Source: Bog-473 sp963755375 (GTDB lineage: Bacteria; Actinomycetota; Acidimicrobiia; Acidimicrobiales; RAAP-2). Taken from it: a stretch of 64,000 nt of DNA. The first letter of the stretch is position 1. Every line of letters starts with the position of its first letter. The stretch spans positions 26,946 to 90,945 of the forward strand of contig CAVWKG010000009.1 of NCBI GenBank assembly GCA_963755375.1, read 5' to 3'. A program made the translations under genes and the position numbers. The notes beneath the pieces are model-generated. The model ran no database searches and was not told the origin of the DNA. It saw only the letters and a program-made list of their open reading frames with translations. Below, one piece after another: positions 51,668 through 60,468 of this stretch.

Positions 51668-52000
51668 CTAGGAGGGCGCTTCCGGGGGCGGCTCGTGAAC
51701 GGCGGCCTCCCAGACCTTGCCGGATAGGCGCACGGCCACCACTCGGGAGACGGCGATGCCCACGGCCAAGGAGGTGGCCCAGGTTAGGGCGGCGCCCCAG
51801 GTAACTCTGCGGTCCGCCGGTCCGCTGGGAGGGGGCTCGTGGCGCACCAGGCGCCAGGCCAATGTGAGCAGGCGTTGGGTCACGAAGGCGGCCACGGCCA
51901 CCGAGGCGGCGTTGACCACCTTCCAGCCCAGGTCCTTCTGCTCGGGGCTGGCGTTGACGGGCTTGTGAGGCCTCCAGGTGTGGTGGTAGCGAGCCTCCAT
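51668..52000 (-). CDS. DUF4235 family membrane protein
   Basis: 110 residues. LGWKVVNAASVAVAAFVTQRLLTLAWRLV and WGAALTWATSLAVGIAVSRVVAVRLSGKVWEAAV are two membrane helices separated by a Pro-rich loop; W-K-x-x-x after the first and the W-R in the first helix match the small DUF4235 family, common in actinobacteria. No function is established. Complete. Confidence 0.78.
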   Translation of the reverse strand: MEARYHHTWRPHKPVNASPEQKDLGWKVVNAASVAVAAFVTQRLLTLAWRLVRHEPPPSGPADRRVTWGAALTWATSLAVGIAVSRVVAVRLSGKVWEAAVHEPPPEAPS

Positions 52001-52251
52001 CCGCCCGTAATGATGCCCCCTCTACCTCCGGGGTTCAACTGGGGCCTCGGGTGAGATGGGTATGAAACGGCGGCACCGGCACGGCACAGAACGCGCGGCG
52101 CCTCGGCTCGCACGAGGCATCCCCAACCGCGGGGAGTCCGAGGTATCGCTGATCGGCGCTCAGACGTTGAGCGGTGCCACGAAAGCAGCCCATTCTGGAA
52201 GGGCCACTACCGAGCGGGCCCAGGGTGAGTTCCTAACGGCGGTCAAGCCCC
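52001..52251. other. Non-coding flank downstream of the intact IS110 transposase
   Basis: No protein. About 250 bases of GC-rich sequence with several small inverted repeats, located on the 3' side of the IS110 transposase. IS110-group elements encode a guide (bridge) RNA in a non-coding end, and this is one candidate for it; the other is the 66-base 5' flank, which is too short. The border of the element here is not defined. Confidence 0.3.
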
Positions 52252-53658
52252 TCAGGCGACATTTTCGCTAACTTCTTTTCGTGGCGGGTCGGTGGCCGGA
52301 GCGACCTTCTGGGCCGACTCCTTTCTGCCTCGACCCGCCGCCCTGTTCTTGAGGACTTTGGCTCGTGTGTTGCGACGACGGGCCGCCCGGACTGTGGGGT
52401 CGATCTTGAAGCGGTCGGCGCAGACCGCCTTGCCTTCGGCCTCGGTGATCGCTTCGCTGTCTTCATCTCGCAGTGTGTAGAGCTCTCCTTTGCGCCAGCA
52501 GGCGGCGATCCGGGTGATGAGGACGGCCGAGACGGAGCACAGGGCCGAGTTGTGGTGCTTACCCTCGACCATGACGAGTCGGTAGTAGCGCTGGGCGAGC
52601 GTCGGGTCGATGTGGCGAGCGTGATCGGCTGCCATATAGAGGGCCTGGCGCAGGCCGGCGTCACCGGCCCTGGTGATGCCCTTGTGTCCGGCCACCAGTC
52701 CGGACTGGTCGATCTTGGGCACAAAGCCAGTGAAGGAGCGGACGCCGGCCAGGTTGGCGAAGCGGTTGAAGTCGCCCGCGTTGCCCAAGATGGCTGCCGA
52801 GAGGACGGGCCCGAGCCCCGGCGCCGAGCGGACGATGCCCTTGGGGTCGGCCTCGTCATAGAGGACGGCGATCCGCTTGTCGGCGGCGGCGATCTCGTCG
52901 TCGAGGCGGCGGAGCACCCGGACTTCTGAGGCGATGTCGTGGGCCAACTCGCTGAAGTCGATGCCCCCGCCTGACCACAGGGCCAGGGTCTCGTTCGCCA
53001 TGGCCAAGAGCTCGTCGGCCTTGTCCTGGCGCCACAGTCCCGCACTCGAGCGGACCAACAACGCGGTGAGCCGGCCGCGCCCGAGACGCTTGAGCGCCCG
53101 TGGATCGGCGTATTTCTCCAAAACGACCAGGGCGGTCTTCGACGCGGTGGCCGATCCGAGCGAATCGGCCCACCCCGGACCGAGCAGCTCGACGAGTGCA
53201 TCGAGGCGCAGGCTGGCGGCGGTGCGGCGCTTGACCAGGCTGGAGCGGTGACGCACGGCTCGGCGCAGTGACCCCGCCGGGCCGAGGTTGTCGATGCCTC
53301 GCAGGCCCTCGGGGTGCAGCAACGGCAGACGAGCCAGCACCCGTGAATCCAATCGGTCGGTCTTGGTGTGCTTGTTGTAGTAATCCCGCAGATCGGCCGA
53401 CTGCTCGGGTGGCACCAAGATCACCGTGGCGCCACGTGCTTGGAGCCAGGCCGACAGCGGCACCCAGGCGTTGCGGGTGGGCTCGAGAATGACCGTCACC
53501 GACGCATCCTCGGGGATCTTCGCCCATAGGCGCTCGAGGTCAGCGGTCGTCGTGCGGAACCGCCACGACGACCAGATGAACTCACCTCGCTCGTCGGCCA
53601 GGCTGGCCCGATGGTCGGCCCGACAGGCGACGTCGATACCCAACCTCACTTCCTTCAT
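52252..53658 (-). CDS. IS110-family transposase (DEDD recombinase)
   Basis: 468 residues. The N-terminal RuvC-like DEDD domain starts MKEVRLGIDVACRADHRASLADERGE (first Asp) with VTVILEPTRNAWVPLSAW (Glu) and YYNKHTKTDRLDSRVLARL (Asp pair). The C-terminal transposase_20 domain has APGLGPVLSAAILGNAGDFNRFANLAGVRSFTGFVPKI and GITRAGDAGLRQALYMAADHARHIDP, containing the catalytic Ser region. A long basic C-terminal tail (ARRRNTRAKVLKNRAAGRGRKES) may bind nucleic acid. It is complete and could be active, in contrast to copy 1. IS110 enzymes work with a bridge RNA. Confidence 0.92.
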   Translation of the reverse strand: MKEVRLGIDVACRADHRASLADERGEFIWSSWRFRTTTADLERLWAKIPEDASVTVILEPTRNAWVPLSAWLQARGATVILVPPEQSADLRDYYNKHTKTDRLDSRVLARLPLLHPEGLRGIDNLGPAGSLRRAVRHRSSLVKRRTAASLRLDALVELLGPGWADSLGSATASKTALVVLEKYADPRALKRLGRGRLTALLVRSSAGLWRQDKADELLAMANETLALWSGGGIDFSELAHDIASEVRVLRRLDDEIAAADKRIAVLYDEADPKGIVRSAPGLGPVLSAAILGNAGDFNRFANLAGVRSFTGFVPKIDQSGLVAGHKGITRAGDAGLRQALYMAADHARHIDPTLAQRYYRLVMVEGKHHNSALCSVSAVLITRIAACWRKGELYTLRDEDSEAITEAEGKAVCADRFKIDPTVRAARRRNTRAKVLKNRAAGRGRKESAQKVAPATDPPRKEVSENVA

Positions 53659-53724
53659 GGCGTGGTCCTTTCGCTCGACGGTTGAATCAGTCGGCTCTCC
53701 TTCGTCGACCGGTGCACGCTCCGC
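52252..53724 (-). mobile_element. IS110-family element copy 2 (intact transposase)
   Basis: The right limit 53724 is the last base shared with copy 1. The left limit is uncertain because copy 1 is truncated there; the element may extend to about 52050. IS110 elements lack inverted repeats, as here. Confidence 0.75.
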
Positions 53725-53958
53725 AGGGGTGTGACCATCCAGACATTCGAGAAGCAGGGGTCCGACTCAATGATTCGGCCACCGAGTTCCAGAAAAGGGA
53801 TGCACGTGCGTCGGGAGGCTCGTCTGGTCGACGATCACCGTCATGGAGTCGAGCTCTCGCCCGCTCCGGCCCCAGTTCAGTCAAGCCAGAGGAACCGACC
53901 CGACGCACCCTACGAAAGGCTTCCGCCAAATCGGTGGATGCCCGGAACCAACGCTAAA
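53725..53958. other. Gene-free region right of IS110 copy 2
   Basis: No supported gene. A palindromic repeat follows at 53959. Confidence 0.3.
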
Positions 53959-53995
53959 TGTCCCAGTTCGCCAGGATGGTGGCGCAGTTCGGCAC
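53959..53995 (+). repeat. Short palindromic repeat copy (AGTTCGCCAGGA core, long form)
   Basis: ATGTCCCAGTTCGCCAGGAT then GGTGGCGCAGTTCGGCAC. Best view of the right-half CAGTTCGGCAC, 34 bases before the phosphotransferase start. Confidence 0.75.
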
Positions 53996-54028
53996 GAGTG
54001 AGAACCCTTTCCGGGTCATCTTGCAATA

Positions 54029-54776
54029 ATGGCCGACGTGGAAAATGAGGTTGAAGTCGTCGTCGCCCATAACGAACGCGCGACCCTGCGCGTCGGCGAC
54101 GTGTTCCTCAAGATCGACGCTGATCAAACGCGCACTCAGGTCGAGGTCGAGGCGATGACTATTGCGCCGATTCCGACTCCGGAGGTGCTCTGGCGGAAGC
54201 CGCCCCTTCTCGCGCTCGCCGCCCTCTCAGGGACGGCTCTGGGCCACCTCGGCGAGCCGTCGAGCGCCTCGTCGGCGGCGTGGGTCGCGGCGGGCGCCGT
54301 CTTCCGGATGCTGCACGACGCCCCCGCCGCCATGGCCCGGCAAGAGTCTGGACGAGGTGGCCTCGCGCCTCGACAGCGAGTGCGAGTGGCTCGTCACGAA
54401 CGGCGTCCTTCCCGCCGACGTGGTCACGCGCAAACACCGGATTGCCGAGGCTGCGCTTCGGCAATGGACACTCGTGTTCATACACGGCGACCTGCAAGTC
54501 GACCACGTGTTCGTCGATGGTGACGAGATCACCGGCGTGATCGATTGGTCCGATGCGGGCCAGGGTGACGCTCTGTTCGACCTCGCCATCCTGACACTCG
54601 GACACCAGGAGCATCTTGGCGACGTGGTCGCAGGCTACAGCGCCGACGTCGACCTCGATGTGATCCGCGCATGGTGGTCGTTGCGATGCCTGATAGCGGG
54701 CCGATGGCTGATCGAGCACGGCTTCGACCCGTCTTCGCCAGGCTGCGAGTTCGCCGTGCTGAGGTCCCAACTGTGA
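54029..54776 (+). pseudogene. Aminoglycoside phosphotransferase-like kinase, frameshifted
   Basis: From 54029: MADVENEVEVVVAHNERATLRVGDVFLKIDAD, a nucleotide-binding N-lobe start with the Lys in FLKID, through WRKPPLLALAALSG to GAVFRMLHDAP. Near 54316-54345 the frame moves one base and continues PWPGKSLDEVASRLDSECEWLVTNGVLPADVV, then VFIHGDLQVDHVFVDGDEITGVIDWSDAGQGDALFDLA, the catalytic HGDxxxxH and DW motifs. Ends at 54774-54776. A repaired protein of about 248 residues would be an APH-type small-molecule kinase; these phosphorylate aminoglycosides or unrelated amines, and this one has no resistance context. Confidence 0.75.
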
Positions 54777-54809
54777 GGCTGCAGCCAGCTGAACCTCGGG
54801 CTGAGAGGG

Positions 54810-54836
54810 GTGCCGCCGTACGCCGGCATTGAGACA
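54810..54836 (+). repeat. Short palindromic repeat copy (GTACGCCGG core)
   Basis: GTGCCGCCGTACGCCGGCAT, between the kinase and GC-rich repeat copy 4. Confidence 0.55.
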
Positions 54837-54892
54837 CCTCCACCCCACGAGTTTCGTTGTTTATTCAAGTTAAGGGCAGGCCTACGGCGCAT

Positions 54893-55037
54893 TAATCGCC
54901 GCCCTCTCGTCCGTCCCGGGCTGGTCGCCCCTTGGTGGGGCTCCCGCCCTGCGTCCCGCCGGCCGCCCGTCCTCCGCCCTTCTGTCCGCCTTCCGGCCGT
55001 CCCCCCTCTTTTCCGCTTCCTTTGTGTCACCGTGAGC
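54893..55037 (-). repeat. Long GC-rich repeat, family B, copy 4 (right module)
   Basis: The complement (GTGACACAAAGGAAGCGGAA, GGACAGAAGGGCGGAG, CAAGGGGCGACCAGCCCGGG) matches 17905-18030 closely. It ends about 55 bases before the first IS481-like subterminal repeat. Confidence 0.75.
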
Positions 55038-55089
55038 CTGTATTGCAACGGGTGATCTGTCCCGCTTCAATAACACCTATTCTGCAACC

Positions 55090-56405
55090 CAGTAACGGCT
55101 GATCTGTGACGCAGTAACGGCTGATCCTTGAGACCCGGCCCCCGCCTGGCCTGCGTTCTCGAGCGCAAGGGAGGTGGGCCAAGTGCTCGTGGAGCTCAGC
55201 AAAGTGGAACAGCGATATGACGCCGTCTTGAGCGTCATCAGAGACGGCCTGACGATCAGCGAGGCGGCCCTGACCTATGGGGTCAGCCGCCAGAGCATCT
55301 ATCGGTGGATGCAGCGCTATGAACGAGGAGGCCTCGCCGCTCCGGCCGAGCGATCCCATAGGCCGCGCTCGTGCCCCCATCAGATCGACGCCAAGGTCGA
55401 GGATCGGATCATCACCTTGCGCCGGATCCATCCCTCGTGGGCCCGATCCGCCTGCAGTACCACCTCGAGCGAGAGGGTCTCGAGGTGGTCCTCTCGCACA
55501 TGGCCATCTATCGGGCCCTGGTGCGCCACCACCTGATCGAGCCCAAGGCTGCCCGCAAGAAGCTCAAGACCTACCAACGCTGGGAACGGGGGCGCCCGAT
55601 GGAGCTGTGGCAGATGGATATCGTCGGTGATACCAGCGAGTGCAAGGTGCTCACCGGGGTCGACGACCACTCGCGCTTTTGCGTCTGTGCGGGCATCACG
55701 GTCCGGGCCACCGCCCGACCGGTCTGTGGCTTCTTGGCCCAGGCCCTCGAGCGCCACGGGGTGCCCGAAGAGGTCCTCACCGACAACGGCAAGGTCTTCA
55801 CCGGTCGCTTCTCGGTCAGACCGGTCGAGATCCTCTTCGACAAGATCTGCCGGGAGAACGGCATCACCCATCGCCTCACCGCGCCGGCCTCACCCACGAC
55901 GACCGGCAAGATCGAGCGCTTCCACCGCATGCTGCGCACCGAGTTCTTGGGAGGACACCTCCTTGGGTGTGGCCCAAAAAAGAGCTCGACGCCTGGGTCC
56001 TCGACTACAACACCAAGCGACCGCACCAGAGCCTCGGCAGAACAACACCGGCCGAGCGATTCTCGGCGAGGACCGACGACGCCGTCCCGGCCCTCGAACC
56101 CGATCTGCGGCTCCTCGGCGACGAGCGCTCCGGGGAGGACTGGGTCTCTCGCCACGTGACCGTCAACGGGGTGATCTCGGTGTCCAACCAGGCCATGAGC
56201 GTCGGCAAGCACCGCGCCGCCACCGTCGTCGACGTCCACGTCCTCGAGAGCTTCTTAGAGGTCTGGGACCGCGCCGAGCTCGTCAAGACGGTCCTTCGAA
56301 CCTCCAAGGGGGTGGTGCGCAAGAAGTGGGCAGAAATGCACTAAAACATGTGAATCGGGTGTCACTGATCAGGCGTTACTGATCTGTCACCGATCAGGCG
56401 TAGCC
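55090..56405 (+). mobile_element. IS481-like insertion sequence B
   Basis: Subterminal repeats: left AACGGCTGATCTGTGACGCA then GTAACGGCTGATC (55093-55127); right (complement) CGCCTGATCGGTGACAGATC then AGTAACGCCTGATC (56361-56402). They pair as inverted repeats with small offsets. The transposase between is frameshifted. Confidence 0.7.
55183..56344 (+). pseudogene. IS481-like transposase B, two frameshifts
   Basis: Piece 1: VELSKVEQRYDAVLSVIRDGLTISEAALTYGVSRQSIYRWMQRYE (helix-turn-helix) to RRIHPS. Near 55430 the frame moves, and piece 2 has LVGPIRLQYHLEREGLEVVLSHMAIYRAL, MELWQMDIVGDT (Asp 1), VLTDNGKVFTGRF (Asp 2) and GKIERFHRMLRTEFLGG (Glu 3). Near 55960-55975 it moves again, and piece 3 gives VWPKKELDAWVLDYNTKRPHQSLG and a C-terminal beta domain ending EMH. 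Repaired length ~385 residues. A different IS481 branch from element A. Confidence 0.82.
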
Positions 56406-56756
56406 GCACAGCGCCCACCGTGAGCCCTTGGGAGACAGGGGCCCAGAGCCCGAAACGGCCCAGAAACGCCGCGCACGACACCACGGGCAGGGGACACGAG
56501 GCGGCCGGGACCGGGGCGGCCGGCCCCACCGGGAAACGGAGGGGCACCGCGGCGCGGCGCGGCGCGGGGCGGGGGCGGGGCGGCCTTCCGCGGTGCAAAC
56601 GAAGACGCATTACCCTGCCCCGTCCCGGCACAACGGAGATAGGTCTGAACTCATCCGAATCGCCGATGATCGGTAGGAAGCAGGAGCCAGGGTCGCCACT
56701 GCAGAACCGCAGGGGTGGGTCAGAACGGCCGTGCAGGCCTTGTTTCGTCAAAAGAC
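56406..56756. other. Gene-free GC-rich region
   Basis: No supported gene. It contains GC-rich repeat family C, copy 2. Confidence 0.4.
56524..56620 (+). repeat. GC-rich repeat, family C, copy 2
   Basis: CCCCACCGGGAAACGGAGGG, GCGCGGCGCGGGGCGGGGGC and CGGTGCAAACGAAGACGCAT, in the order seen at 30748-30825. Confidence 0.65.
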
Positions 56757-57725
56757 TCAGTTCGCCACGTTGACCAAGATGGTGGGGCTAAACGTATCCA
56801 CACCTGTTGAGGGGGACCCAGCAGTGCAGTAGATGGAGTACTCCCCGTCGGTGAAGCTCAAGGTATTCCAGTCGTACAGCCAGCCGTAGTAGGTAGGGGT
56901 GGCGTCACCCAAGAACTGTGACCCGCTCAGGCTTGGCCCCTCGATCCAGAACTGAACGCCGTCGTAACCGGCTGGTGGAACGCAGTCGAGCCACTGGGAG
57001 CCCGCCACCGTGGCGCCGTTCGCCGGCACCACCACCGTGGGGGTTGGGTTGGCCACATCCATCGAAGTCATGGCGACGTTGCATTGAGTGCACGCGGCCG
57101 ATACCTCGGTGTGGACGTTTGGCACCACGGTGCTGTTCCACACCGCGATCCACCCGTACTCGGTGGGGGTAGCGCTAAATGTACAGATGGGAAGTTGGGG
57201 TGGCGGTCCAGTAGAGGGACAGCCAGGGGCGCTGAAGCCGAAGAACACCCCCGTCACTCCCGCAGGGCCAACCGCGTCGAACACGGCCTGGGTGCCCGAG
57301 ACTGCACCGCCGTTAGGGGGCGGCAGCACGAACGACATGGTCGGTACCCCATTGCTCATCGTGATCGAGATGCCGGTGCTCGTGGCGCTTGAGCCCTCGG
57401 CGGTGGCGACGCTCTGGAGCGTGTAGGTGCCGCTAACCACGGTGGTGCTGTTCCACAGCGCGATCCACCCGTAGATGGTGGGGGTGGCGGTGGCGATCAC
57501 CCAGTCGTTCAGGGTGCCCCCGGTCAGTTCGAACTGGACCTGGGTCACTCCCGCCGAGGCAGTGGCGTCGAGCACGACCTGGGTGCTCGAAACGGTGGCG
57601 CCGGTCGAGGGAACCACGACCTGAGTGCTCGGTGGCTGGGCACTGGCGACCTGCGTCGGCAGTGCGCTTAGAACTGTGCCCAGGCACAGCGCAGCTGCCA
57701 CACCGAAGACCCTCGGTAACCGCAT
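56757..57725 (-). CDS. Secreted protein with three Ig-like domains
   Basis: 322 residues. A signal peptide (RVFGVAAALCLGTVLSALPTQVASA) is followed by three repeats of about 95 residues, each starting VVVPSTGATVSSTQVVLDA-like and ending in a Y-G-W-x-x-x-W-N motif (TPTIYGWIALWNSTTV, TPTEYGWIAVWNSTVV, TPTYYGWLYDWNTLSF). These are Ig-like beta sandwiches, as in the frameshifted protein at 22689-24187. The third unit has additional Cys (LDCVPPAGY, IYCTAGS) for a disulfide. Surface or extracellular role inferred; no anchor seen. Complete gene. Confidence 0.82.
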   Translation of the reverse strand: MRLPRVFGVAAALCLGTVLSALPTQVASAQPPSTQVVVPSTGATVSSTQVVLDATASAGVTQVQFELTGGTLNDWVIATATPTIYGWIALWNSTTVVSGTYTLQSVATAEGSSATSTGISITMSNGVPTMSFVLPPPNGGAVSGTQAVFDAVGPAGVTGVFFGFSAPGCPSTGPPPQLPICTFSATPTEYGWIAVWNSTVVPNVHTEVSAACTQCNVAMTSMDVANPTPTVVVPANGATVAGSQWLDCVPPAGYDGVQFWIEGPSLSGSQFLGDATPTYYGWLYDWNTLSFTDGEYSIYCTAGSPSTGVDTFSPTILVNVAN

Positions 57726-57758
57726 GGCGCACCTCCGTTCGGCACCAGACCCAAGCGA

Positions 57759-58133
57759 TTAGCAACGACTTTTCGTGAGGGCTGCGATTCGAGCAGCGAC
57801 TCCTGATGAAGGCCTAGCACGACCGAAGCTGTGGTGCAATGGTTTGTTGGAGCGCTTCGTGGCCAGTGCTCGGATGCGCGAGGCCAACGTGGCGGGCGCA
57901 TCGAGCATGGCTTCTCCGTGGGCAACGAGCTGTTGAGCCAACAGATAGCCCAACCCGCCCACTGACTCGATGGCCCAAGTTCGCTTCTCAAAAGGTTCAG
58001 CCCAGGTCAAGAGCTGGTCCACCTCACGCAGCGTTGCCCGGACCTTGACGCTGGCAATCTGCTCCTCGTCCCGACCAATGGCCACCGCCGTGTGCGATGC
58101 CTTGTTGGGGTCGATCCCGATCATCACATTCAT
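57759..58133 (-). pseudogene. IS110-family transposase N-terminal remnant (different lineage)
   Basis: 125 residues: MNVMIGIDPNKASHTAVAIGRDE (first Asp of the DEDD domain), WAEPFEKRTWAIESVGGLGYLLAQQLV (Glu) and TLASRIRALATKRSNK. In complete relatives the last segment runs into a D-x-x-D pair and a long C-terminal domain; both are absent. It is not similar enough to the other IS110 copies to be a piece of them. Confidence 0.75.
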
Positions 58134-58434
58134 GAATGCCTCCGTTGGTTGTGGTCAACCACGGGGGCACTCCTGCTTGCGGACGTTCGGTGCTCGATCC
58201 TCTTTTGAGCCACTCCGTGGCGAAGTCCGAGCGTGAGGCTGTTCGTAGTAAGCCAACTCGCTTGCGCCAGTGGCAGGCACTTGAGAGCCAGCCCGCAGGG
58301 ACCTCTCAGCTACGAATCAGCTGCAGCATCTTCCACCAGTCTCAAGCAGGCACATAGGGGGCAGGCGATTCGCTGGAGAGGCAACCTGGTCACATGTGTC
58401 GCGGGTTCCAACACGGCGAGGGCGGTTGGAGTGG
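58134..58434. other. Gene-free region
   Basis: Nothing supported. A GGTTGTGGTCAACC palindrome lies at 58146, just outside the IS110 remnant, and could be part of its old end. Confidence 0.3.
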
Positions 58435-59154
58435 TCACGTCGCCCGACGTAATACACGAGCCATTCTCTTGCGCACATTTAGAGGGACCGCGTCCTTCAG
58501 CTGACGGATAGCTTCCTTATAAAGCTTGACCTTTTGCGCCCGGAAAAAAGGTTGAACGAACCAATCTTCGCCTAGGGGTCCATCCGACATTCGTCTATAG
58601 GCTCCCCACTTCGGTGTCTCCTCCAGTTTCTGCCATCGATCATCCGGTTCGATGAAGGTTTCGATAAGGAGTGACACCTGAGGAAGTTGAAGGTCATCGA
58701 ACACCACGACCCCCCCTCTGCGGAGCCGACCAGCACCGTAGAACCAGTCGATTATCGGCGAAGGGAACCCGTGGCACCCGTCGATGAACATAAGGTCAAG
58801 ATCTCCAGAATCAACCCGATCAGGGAGCGCCACTTCTGAAGGTCGAAGGTCGAAGGTTAGTGAATCGGTATGGATGCCCTTCTCGGCGCAGTACGCCTCG
58901 ATAGCCGTTGCCTCGCTGGGATAAGGAACAACTGCCAAATGATCACATCTCCAAGCAGCAAAGAGGACGGTCGAGAGTCCAGCACCGGTTTCGAGGGTGC
59001 GAGAGCCCTGTCGAACATGATTCGCCATGAAGTCGTAGCAACCGCGATCTGTGCTCCATACTCCGTCCGGGGCTCCGGGGTGCACCGCCGGCAGAGAGTC
59101 GATAACCCTTCCTAGGGTGAAGAGTCTGGTTTCTAGACTGTCGTCATTCTCCAT
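58435..59154 (-). CDS. SAM-dependent methyltransferase (type 24-like)
   Basis: 239 residues. FMANHVRQGSRTLETGAGLSTVLFAAWRCDHLAVVPYPSEATAIEAYCAEKG is motif I and the strand-2 region of the class I type-24 group, and DSGDLDLMFIDGCHGFPSPIIDWFYGAGRLRRGGVVVFDDLQLP has the FIDGxH that follows strand 4, typical for sugar- or peptide-modifying members. The basic C-terminal helix (QKVKLYKEAIRQLKDAVPLNVRKRMARVL) could bind membrane. Possibly linked in function to the gene at 59527. Confidence 0.78.
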   Translation of the reverse strand: MENDDSLETRLFTLGRVIDSLPAVHPGAPDGVWSTDRGCYDFMANHVRQGSRTLETGAGLSTVLFAAWRCDHLAVVPYPSEATAIEAYCAEKGIHTDSLTFDLRPSEVALPDRVDSGDLDLMFIDGCHGFPSPIIDWFYGAGRLRRGGVVVFDDLQLPQVSLLIETFIEPDDRWQKLEETPKWGAYRRMSDGPLGEDWFVQPFFRAQKVKLYKEAIRQLKDAVPLNVRKRMARVLRRAT

Positions 59155-59210
59155 ACTTCAAAGGTAGATGTCGGACAAGCAGGGGTCCAACGCCCTTTGG
59201 CGCCGGAGGA

Positions 59211-59248
59211 GGTGTCCCCGAACGCCCGGGACGGTGCACTTCGGCACA
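59211..59248 (+). repeat. Short palindromic repeat copy (GAACGCCCGGG core)
   Basis: GGTGTCCCCGAACGCCCGGG then ACGGTGCACTTCGGCACA. The TTCGGCAC right half is present. Confidence 0.7.
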
Positions 59249-59282
59249 TCTGGATGCGTAGCGAGGGTCCGGCTGGCGTGAT

Positions 59283-59381
59283 TCAGCGAGATACTCGGCC
59301 TGTGAGGTCTTGCCACCCCAAGCCGGCGCCGGTAGTCACCTGACCCCCACAGTCAGGGCAGAAGCTTTCCTCAGTAGACAT
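59283..59381 (-). other. Possible zinc-ribbon fragment
   Basis: A 32-residue frame from ATG 59381 (MSTEESFCPDCGGQVTTGAG) has one CxxCG knuckle and then stops. It may be the start of a zinc-ribbon gene cut off here, or chance. Confidence 0.25.
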
Positions 59382-59526
59382 GCGACAAGGTACCGAGAGG
59401 CTGTAACGGCTTCGGATCGAGGACGTCGCGGGTTCAGCCGCCGAGCCTCGAAGAGGGCGTAGCGCCACGCATCTGGGGTGTCCCATGGAGGCTGTGAGGA
59501 GTGCTCACTCGGGCTATTTTGAGGTC

Positions 59527-60468
59527 ATGGGACAGTCAAGCGGAAGACTCAGTGGTGCTCTCCATGCCCTTCTTCACAAAGCGTCGAAATCCAGCTTCGA
59601 TCCCTACGTCGACCAGCACATCATTCGCCGGATGGAGTGGATCTCCAACGCGAGCCAGGGCACCCAGGTGTTGCTGAACATGCTGTACCGGGATCGTGCG
59701 GAGCGGCATCTTTCTCTTCCGTCCTTCGACGACGTTGAGTTCCGTGCCTACTCGCAGAACGGGGAGGACGGCATTCTGCTCTACCTGTTTGCATTGCTTG
59801 GAGCGCCAACCAAACGGTGCGTCGAGATTTGCGCCGGCGTAGGATTTGAGTGCAACTCCGCCAATCTGATCATCAATCACGGTTGGCGTGCGCTATTGGT
59901 CGATGGAGATGAACCAAAGGTACAAATGGCAAAGGATTTCTACGATGCCAACCGATCGACAAGTTGGTTTCCGCCTCACATTGCCCATGCCTGGGTGACG
60001 GCTGAGAACGTAGATCAGTACATCAGGGGATATGGCTTCGACGGCGACATCGACCTGCTCTCCCTTGACTTGGACGGCAACGACTACTGGATCTGGAAAG
60101 CCATGGAGTCAGTCAGACCGAGGGTTGTCGTGGCCGAGTACAACAATGCCTGGGGACCGACCGAGTCAAGAACCGTGCCATATCGGCCCGACTTCACAAA
60201 TCCCCCAAAGGCGGGCGTACCCAAGAGCGAAAACCTGTACGTCGGTGCCTCCCTCGCGGCGATGACCAAGCTGGCTCGGAGCAAGGGACTGCGACTCGTC
60301 GGCACGCAACGTTTCGGGTTCAACGCCTTTTTCGTGCGGGAGGGTGTGGGCGAGGATTTGCTGCCCGAAGTAAGCCCAGTGGAATGTTTTGACACGCCTC
60401 TGATGCACATGGTGTGGAGTCCTTCGCTGTTGGAGGAGCTCGCCGCCCAGCAGTGGGTATCGGTCTAA
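59527..60468 (+). CDS. FkbM-like methyltransferase family protein
   Basis: 313 residues from ATG 59527 (an ATG at 59485 is an alternative). SLPSFDDVEFRAYSQNGEDGILLYLFALLG leads to RCVEICAGVGFECNSANLIINHGWRALLVDGDEPKVQMAKDFY, a Rossmann motif I with an acidic end of strand 2, and GDIDLLSLDLDGNDYWIWKAM (strand 4 DxDxND). VVVAEYNNAWGP then marks strand 5. The SQNGEDG start is characteristic of a group of FkbM-like proteins found in surface polysaccharide loci. Together with the divergent methyltransferase at 58435-59154 it hints at sugar modification. Confidence 0.75.
   Translation: MGQSSGRLSGALHALLHKASKSSFDPYVDQHIIRRMEWISNASQGTQVLLNMLYRDRAERHLSLPSFDDVEFRAYSQNGEDGILLYLFALLGAPTKRCVEICAGVGFECNSANLIINHGWRALLVDGDEPKVQMAKDFYDANRSTSWFPPHIAHAWVTAENVDQYIRGYGFDGDIDLLSLDLDGNDYWIWKAMESVRPRVVVAEYNNAWGPTESRTVPYRPDFTNPPKAGVPKSENLYVGASLAAMTKLARSKGLRLVGTQRFGFNAFFVREGVGEDLLPEVSPVECFDTPLMHMVWSPSLLEELAAQQWVSV

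Noticed and set aside
54029..54776. Antibiotic resistance gene
   Set aside because: The APH-like fold alone does not show drug resistance, the gene is frameshifted, and no resistance context is present.
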